DNA of 11,082 nucleotides from UBA3941 sp035647175 (lineage in GTDB: Bacteria; Bacillota; Clostridia; Caldicoprobacterales; UBA3941). The position numbers were made by a program, and so were the translations under genes. The notes under the pieces are model-generated. The model worked only from the letters and a program-made list of their open reading frames with translations, was not told the DNA's origin and searched no databases. The DNA lies in the NCBI GenBank assembly GCA_035647175.1, contig DASRNX010000123.1:1-11082 (forward strand), read 5' to 3'. This document shows, in pieces, positions 7,786 through 11,082 of this stretch; the stretch's first letter is position 1, and every line of letters starts with the position of its first letter.

Positions 7786-7807
7786 TCCATTTCTTTAAAG
7801 AAATGGA
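7786..7807. promoter_or_regulatory. 22-bp perfect palindrome upstream of the GH130 gene
   Basis: TCCATTTCTTT is followed directly by its exact reverse complement, with no loop. The symmetry centre is between 7796 and 7797, about 76 bases before the GH130 start codon, and it follows a -10-like TATTAT (7781-7786) that lacks a good -35 partner. A loopless palindrome in this place is typical of an operator for a dimeric repressor such as a LacI- or GntR-type sugar regulator. That role is inferred; no regulator gene is in view. Confidence 0.45.
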
Positions 7808-7872
7808 ATGGTGAAGACGAAGTTCAACATAATCCAAACCAAGGACAAATATTCATATTGAGGAGGAAGTCC

Positions 7873-8859
7873 ATGTCTAAAAAAACTATTATTGGAGAAC
7901 CGCTTCCCAACATTCCATGGGAAGACCGACCTGAAGGATGTAATGATGTAATGTGGCGCTATAGCGGAAACCCGGTGATCCCAAGGGATCTTATACCCAG
8001 CTCCAACAGTATTTTCAACAGCGCTGTCGTCCCCTTTGAGGGGGAGTTCGCCGGAGTATTCAGGTGCGACGATAAGAGAAGGGTAATGCAAATTCACACC
8101 GGCAGGAGCAAGGATGCCATCAATTGGGAATTAGAAAATGACCCTATATCCTTTATCTGTGACGATCCTGAGATAGGCAATTTCGTTTATGGATATGATC
8201 CCCGGGTCTGTAAGATTGATGACCGCTATTATGTAACGTGGTGTAATGGCTATCATGGTCCCACCATTGGAGTGGCATATACATACGACTTTAAAGAGTA
8301 CTATCAACTGGAAAATGCCTTTTTACCTTTCAACAGAAATGGTGTCATGTTCCCTAGGAAGATAAATGGGAACTTTGCCATGCTCAGCAGGCCCAGCGAT
8401 AACGGGCATACCCCTTTCGGAGACATCTTCTACAGTGAAAGCCCTGATATGACATACTGGGGTAAGCATAGGCATGTTATGGCTACCAGTGAGGGTTGGC
8501 AGGCCACAAAAATCGGTGCAGGCCCTATTCCCATTGAAACCACCGAAGGTTGGCTCATGATCTACCACGGCGTTTTAACTTCATGTAACGGATTCGTCTA
8601 CAGCGTCGGTGCGGCTCTATTGGATATTGACGAGCCCTGGAAGGTACTCTATAGAACAGAACCTTATATACTCTCCCCCCAAACCCTATACGAGTGCGTG
8701 GGCGATGTGCCCAACGTAGCATTCCCCTGCGCAGCTTTAGCCGATTCGGAAACCGGTCGTATAGCAATGTATTATGGCGGAGCGGATACCGTTACCTGTG
8801 TAGCATTTACCCAGGTTGACCTTCTCATTGACTATATTAAGAATAATTCCAAGGTCTAA
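7873..8859 (+). CDS. GH130 beta-1,4-mannoside phosphorylase
   Basis: A 328-residue enzyme of glycoside hydrolase family 130, most like subfamily 2, whose members split beta-1,4-mannosides (mannooligosaccharides or mannosyl-N-acetylglucosamine from N-glycans) with phosphate, yielding alpha-mannose 1-phosphate. Seen: YDPRVCKID with Asp109 as the expected catalytic acid, MWRYSGNP near residues 27-34, SIFNSAVVPF (46-55), FPRKINGNFAMLSRPSDNGHTPFGD (from 160), KIGAGPIP (213-220) and YHGV (231-234). The basic residues at Arg155, Arg173, Lys213 and His232 fall where phosphorylases of this family bind phosphate, which favours phosphorolysis over hydrolysis. No signal peptide; cytosolic. The ATG at 7873 is chosen because AGGAGG (7861-7866) lies six bases before it; an in-frame TTG at 7858 would put that site inside the gene. 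Exact substrate is not certain. A terminator follows at 9016-9052. Confidence 0.92.
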   Translation: MSKKTIIGEPLPNIPWEDRPEGCNDVMWRYSGNPVIPRDLIPSSNSIFNSAVVPFEGEFAGVFRCDDKRRVMQIHTGRSKDAINWELENDPISFICDDPEIGNFVYGYDPRVCKIDDRYYVTWCNGYHGPTIGVAYTYDFKEYYQLENAFLPFNRNGVMFPRKINGNFAMLSRPSDNGHTPFGDIFYSESPDMTYWGKHRHVMATSEGWQATKIGAGPIPIETTEGWLMIYHGVLTSCNGFVYSVGAALLDIDEPWKVLYRTEPYILSPQTLYECVGDVPNVAFPCAALADSETGRIAMYYGGADTVTCVAFTQVDLLIDYIKNNSKV

Positions 8860-8870
8860 TATAGCGAGAC

Positions 8871-8948
8871 CAATGTGGCCATCCCCTTATCAATGGCTCA
8901 TTGCCTTTGTCAGATATTAACATGATTAACCGGTACGACAGGTTAATC
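8871..8948. other. Two hairpins after the GH130 stop codon
   Basis: The first hairpin pairs CAATG-t-GGCCAT (8871-8882) with ATGGCT-CATTG (8893-8903), eleven pairs with one bulged base. The second pairs GATTAACC (8924-8931) with GGTTAATC (8941-8948), eight perfect pairs. Neither is followed by a run of T, so they are not classic terminators; they may stabilise the 3' end of the GH130 mRNA. Confidence 0.5.
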
Positions 8949-8961
8949 TAACTAATATTAA

Positions 8962-9004
8962 AAATGTGTCCGGTTGGATTAATGTAATCCGGCCGGGCAC
9001 ATTT
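8962..9004 (-). terminator. Long hairpin, probable terminator for the HAD gene, perhaps two-way
   Basis: Bases 8962-8981 pair with 8985-9004 over 20 positions around a three-base loop. In a plus-strand transcript all 20 pair if three U-G wobbles are allowed; in a minus-strand transcript those three become mismatches. On the minus strand the stem is followed by a T-rich stretch (ACATTTTTAATA), as an intrinsic terminator of the HAD transcript would be. It sits between convergent genes. Confidence 0.5.
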
Positions 9005-9015
9005 GAAGTTATAGT

Positions 9016-9052
9016 CAGGGCTGGGCAGTATAGACCCGGTGACCTGTTTTTT
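9016..9052 (+). terminator. Intrinsic terminator after the GH130 gene
   Basis: CAGG-g-CTGGG (9016-9025) pairs with CCCGG-tga-CCTG (9035-9046) and is followed at once by six T (9047-9052). This is a standard rho-independent terminator for plus-strand transcripts and ends ten bases before the stop codon of the convergent HAD gene. Its CAGG...GGG...CCC...CCTG-TTT plan recalls the first hairpin of repeat copies A and B, possibly by chance. Confidence 0.75.
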
Positions 9053-9062
9053 ACTACCCTTG

Positions 9063-9887
9063 TTAAAGGTTAAAAAGTCTTATAAGCTCCTTACCCACTC
9101 CACCCTCAACGTTGGTATAGCGCGTGATATTTCCCACCTGCTTTTTTAATTCCTCGTTGCCGTTTTTCATCACAAAACCCAGACCGGCCTCTTCCAGCAT
9201 CATTTCATCGTTGAATTCATCCCCAAAGGTAATGATATTTTCCCTTGCTATCCCATAATACTCTGCGGCCTCCGCTATACCAAACCATTTATTGGCCAGT
9301 AGGGATTGTATGCTTATATAGAGCTGTTTTCTCTTACCCGCTACCTTCCTATAATAGAAGCTGATGCCTTCCGTTTTCGCTAGATCACCGATAATCTCGG
9401 TTGCCTCGGGAATATCCCTTATTCTAAGAAAGACCCGACCAACATCCATCCTGGGAATGTCATGTATATCAATGTCGTGAGTATTCGATTGCTTTATAAG
9501 CTCCATATGGTACGGTGATTCACTCATATCACCATATATATATAGATCATCATCCCTCTCAAGGCCTAAATTATCGATAATACCCGTTGGGAATAGGCTT
9601 AAGACCCTATCCAATTTATTTATGGACAAGTACCTTGTTTGCGGATCGGGCCCGGTGCCGGACAGGTTAACCAAATCCGCACCGTTACACAGTACGGCTG
9701 TGGTATCTAGCCCTAACCTTTCATAGTGCGGCATGGTCAGGCAAGATGGCCTCGCTGTGGCAATTATTACCCTATGGCCCAGCGCTTTTAGTTTCTTTAA
9801 CGCCTCCGCAGTCACATCGTTTAGCTCATATAGATTGTCCAAAGCAGTATGATCTAAATCTACTGCTATTAAATGCATTTTACCCAA
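9063..9887 (-). CDS. Cof-type HAD-IIB hydrolase, probable sugar-phosphate phosphatase
   Basis: A 274-residue member of the HAD superfamily, Cof/IIB subfamily, whose enzymes remove phosphate from sugar phosphates and similar small molecules in the cytoplasm. Catalytic motifs seen: motif I VDLDHT with nucleophile Asp10 and acid/base Asp12 (His replaces the usual Gly), motif II IIATAR near residue 40, Lys200 in NKW as motif III, and motif IV GDEFNDEMM (Gly222-Met230) for magnesium binding. Length is normal for the family. A TTG at 9887 is chosen as the start because AGGAGG (9896-9901) lies eight bases upstream; the nearest ATG, three codons further in, would be 17 bases away. A strong hairpin (9912-9949) lies just upstream. 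The neighbours suggest a role in sugar catabolism or in clearing phosphorylated sugars; the substrate is unknown. Confidence 0.88.
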   Translation of the reverse strand: MGKMHLIAVDLDHTALDNLYELNDVTAEALKKLKALGHRVIIATARPSCLTMPHYERLGLDTTAVLCNGADLVNLSGTGPDPQTRYLSINKLDRVLSLFPTGIIDNLGLERDDDLYIYGDMSESPYHMELIKQSNTHDIDIHDIPRMDVGRVFLRIRDIPEATEIIGDLAKTEGISFYYRKVAGKRKQLYISIQSLLANKWFGIAEAAEYYGIARENIITFGDEFNDEMMLEEAGLGFVMKNGNEELKKQVGNITRYTNVEGGVGKELIRLFNL

Positions 9888-9911
9888 TAATGGATCCTCC
9901 TAGTATAATTG

Positions 9912-9949
9912 GAAACCCCTGAAATACGCAAAGGATTTTCAGGGGTTTC
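9912..9949 (-). promoter_or_regulatory. 13-bp perfect stem-loop in the leader of the HAD gene
   Basis: GAAACCCCTGAAA (9912-9924) pairs perfectly with TTTCAGGGGTTTC (9937-9949) around a 12-base loop. It ends ten bases upstream of the HAD ribosome binding site. No T run follows on either strand, so it is more likely an mRNA leader structure or an operator than a terminator. Confidence 0.5.
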
Positions 9950-9977
9950 GTACAATTGAAGTTCATATAAAACCGCA

Positions 9978-10070
9978 GATAAACAACTTCAGCTTTAAAA
10001 TTTACCGCCTACAGATAATTTTTGTTTCTGTATTGTTTATGTTAGATAAACAACTTCAGTTTTAAAATTT
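9978..10070 (+). repeat. 63-bp intergenic repeat, copy 2, plus a 26-bp partial copy
   Basis: Bases 9978-10040 match 7717-7779 at 59 of 63 positions, and the terminal inverted repeat ATAAACAA/TTGTTTAT is perfect here. Four bases later, 10045-10070 repeats the first 26 bases of the element with one change, so the left end is present twice at a period of 67. The copy has the same plus-strand orientation as copy 1, although the flanking gene (HAD) is on the minus strand, so it is not a leader in a fixed orientation relative to genes. Confidence 0.8.
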
Positions 10071-10188
10071 CCCCTTCATGAAATTGCATAGAACCGTAGC
10101 AATTATCATTACGGTAAATTTAGTTGACCTAATGTTAATCTATATATTAGGCCGTTTAATAAGTTTGAACTAAAGATGCATTAACCCT
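10071..10188. other. Gap between the oxidoreductase stop and the 63-bp repeat
   Basis: No gene is seen here. Two small inverted repeats are present: ACCGTA/TACGGT (10093-10098 and 10110-10115) and CCTAAT/ATTAGG (10128-10133 and 10146-10151). Neither has a T run, so I do not call a terminator. A promoter for the HAD gene would be expected somewhere in 9950-10188, but no convincing pair of boxes was found. Confidence 0.4.
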
Positions 10189-11082
10189 TTATTCAAAGTT
10201 TACAACGATGCCTTTTTCGGAGGACTCAAAGGCGGCTTCCATGAGCTTGAGCACACGAAGTGCCTCTTCCCCGGTAACTATTTGCTCTTCAGTACCGTTA
10301 ATGGTACCCACTAAATTACTATATAACTCGTTATTGTCGAAATCTACCTCGGGCAGTGGTAAAAATTCCACTGAATTACCCTTGCGTGGCGCCATGGTCT
10401 TAGTAAGACCTGCACCGGCGAGTATCGGGGTAGCATCTTTGTCTTCCCAGCTTGTCAGGCGGGCCATTTGTCCTTCACAATCCCAATTATCAATCTGTGC
10501 GGTGCCATCAATACCGGCAATGTACCACAGGGGCAGGGAAAGGAAATTGCATGTTCCTACCTCGATAACCGAAGTTATTCCGCTCTCGAAGGTTATATGC
10601 ATTTTAAAGCCGTCGTCTACCTCTTCATTGGTAATATTGGTTAGGGAGCAAAAGACCTTTTTAATCTTCTCGGGTATCATGATCAACATACGATCCAGTA
10701 GATGAACGCCCCAGTCCAACATCATCCCGCCACCGTATTCCTTCATACCCCGCCAATCGCCAGGTATACCACGGGAACCCTGTACGCGGCATTCTATATT
10801 AAAGGTATCACCTAACAACTTTTCATCATATATCTTCTTGATTATGCGATAGTCCTTATCCCATCTACGATTCTGTCTGGGATAAAACACCATACCCGTC
10901 TCCTTGGATACAGCAAGTATCTCCTCTAATTCTGCGCTGGTGGGCGTAACAGGCTTTTCACACAATACATGCTTTCCGGCACGCATAGCGGCTATGGCCT
11001 GTTCCTTATGAACGTCATTGGGAGTAGCTATCAGAATAATATCCACGTTCTCATCCGCTAGCATATCCTCATAGCTGTCATA
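10189..11082 (-). CDS. Gfo/Idh/MocA-family NAD(P)-dependent oxidoreductase, N-terminus cut by window edge
   Basis: The frame is open to the edge of the window (297 residues visible), so the true start and the N-terminal GxGxxG nucleotide-binding loop, roughly the first 50-60 residues, lie outside. Visible landmarks of the family are VDIILIATPNDVH, the end of the Rossmann fold; CEKPVTPTSAEL, holding the conserved Glu-Lys-Pro whose lysine takes part in catalysis; and GGGMMLDWGVHLLDRML, with the conserved Asp and His of the C-terminal substrate domain. Such enzymes oxidise or reduce sugars, inositols or sugar derivatives with NAD(P). An internal ATG at 11064 is not the start, since the family fold continues before it. 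The gene fits the carbohydrate theme of the window; the substrate cannot be told from sequence. It may share a transcript with the HAD gene, although the 301-base gap with repeats makes that uncertain. Confidence 0.9.
   Translation of the reverse strand, partial: YDSYEDMLADENVDIILIATPNDVHKEQAIAAMRAGKHVLCEKPVTPTSAELEEILAVSKETGMVFYPRQNRRWDKDYRIIKKIYDEKLLGDTFNIECRVQGSRGIPGDWRGMKEYGGGMMLDWGVHLLDRMLIMIPEKIKKVFCSLTNITNEEVDDGFKMHITFESGITSVIEVGTCNFLSLPLWYIAGIDGTAQIDNWDCEGQMARLTSWEDKDATPILAGAGLTKTMAPRKGNSVEFLPLPEVDFDNNELYSNLVGTINGTEEQIVTGEEALRVLKLMEAAFESSEKGIVVNFE

Noticed and set aside
7858..7872. Upstream TTG start for the GH130 gene
   Set aside because: The extension would translate the AGGAGG ribosome binding site itself; the ATG at 7873 is correctly spaced from it.
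9016..9060. Third copy of the flanking element A/B
   Set aside because: The resemblance is limited to the plan of one hairpin and its CCTGTTT end, and a simple terminator for the GH130 gene explains it.

Overview
The window looks like part of the chromosome of a low-to-middle GC, Gram-positive anaerobe (Clostridia-like Firmicute) that feeds on plant or host glycans. The reasons are the strong AGGAGG-type ribosome binding sites, the AT-rich intergenic DNA with Gram-positive-style promoters and intrinsic terminators, and several cytoplasmic carbohydrate enzymes resembling those of gut and biomass-degrading Firmicutes. I cannot name the species.

Layout: six protein genes are visible, two of them cut by the window edges. 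(1) 1-1835, minus strand: a GH127 beta-L-arabinofuranosidase, missing its C-terminus. (2) 2081-5815, minus strand: a full-length PglX-like adenine-specific DNA methyltransferase of the BREX-1 type, with no other BREX gene in view. (3) 6283-7611, plus strand: a secernin-like peptidase of family C69. (4) 7873-8859, plus strand: a GH130 beta-mannoside phosphorylase. (5) 9063-9887, minus strand: a Cof-type HAD phosphatase with a TTG start. (6) 10189-11082, minus strand: a Gfo/Idh/MocA oxidoreductase missing its N-terminus.

The carbohydrate genes fit one theme. Imported oligosaccharides are cut in the cytoplasm (GH127 releases arabinose; GH130 uses phosphate to release mannose 1-phosphate), and the HAD phosphatase and the oxidoreductase would act on sugar phosphates or sugar derivatives. 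The methyltransferase is the outsider. A related 126-144 bp noncoding element lies on each side of it in the same orientation: one copy just upstream of the methyltransferase, the other just upstream of the GH127 gene. The methyltransferase also carries an 18-bp, in-frame tandem repeat tract between its two catalytic motifs. Together these make the 1848-5989 segment the most interesting part of the window.

The noncoding DNA is rich in structure. Besides the flanking elements there is a 63-bp intergenic repeat (two full copies and one partial), a 22-bp perfect palindrome upstream of the GH130 gene, a run of four hairpins between the convergent GH130 and HAD genes ending in a clear intrinsic terminator, and a 13-bp perfect stem just upstream of the HAD ribosome binding site. 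I saw no rRNA, tRNA, CRISPR array or intact transposase gene.
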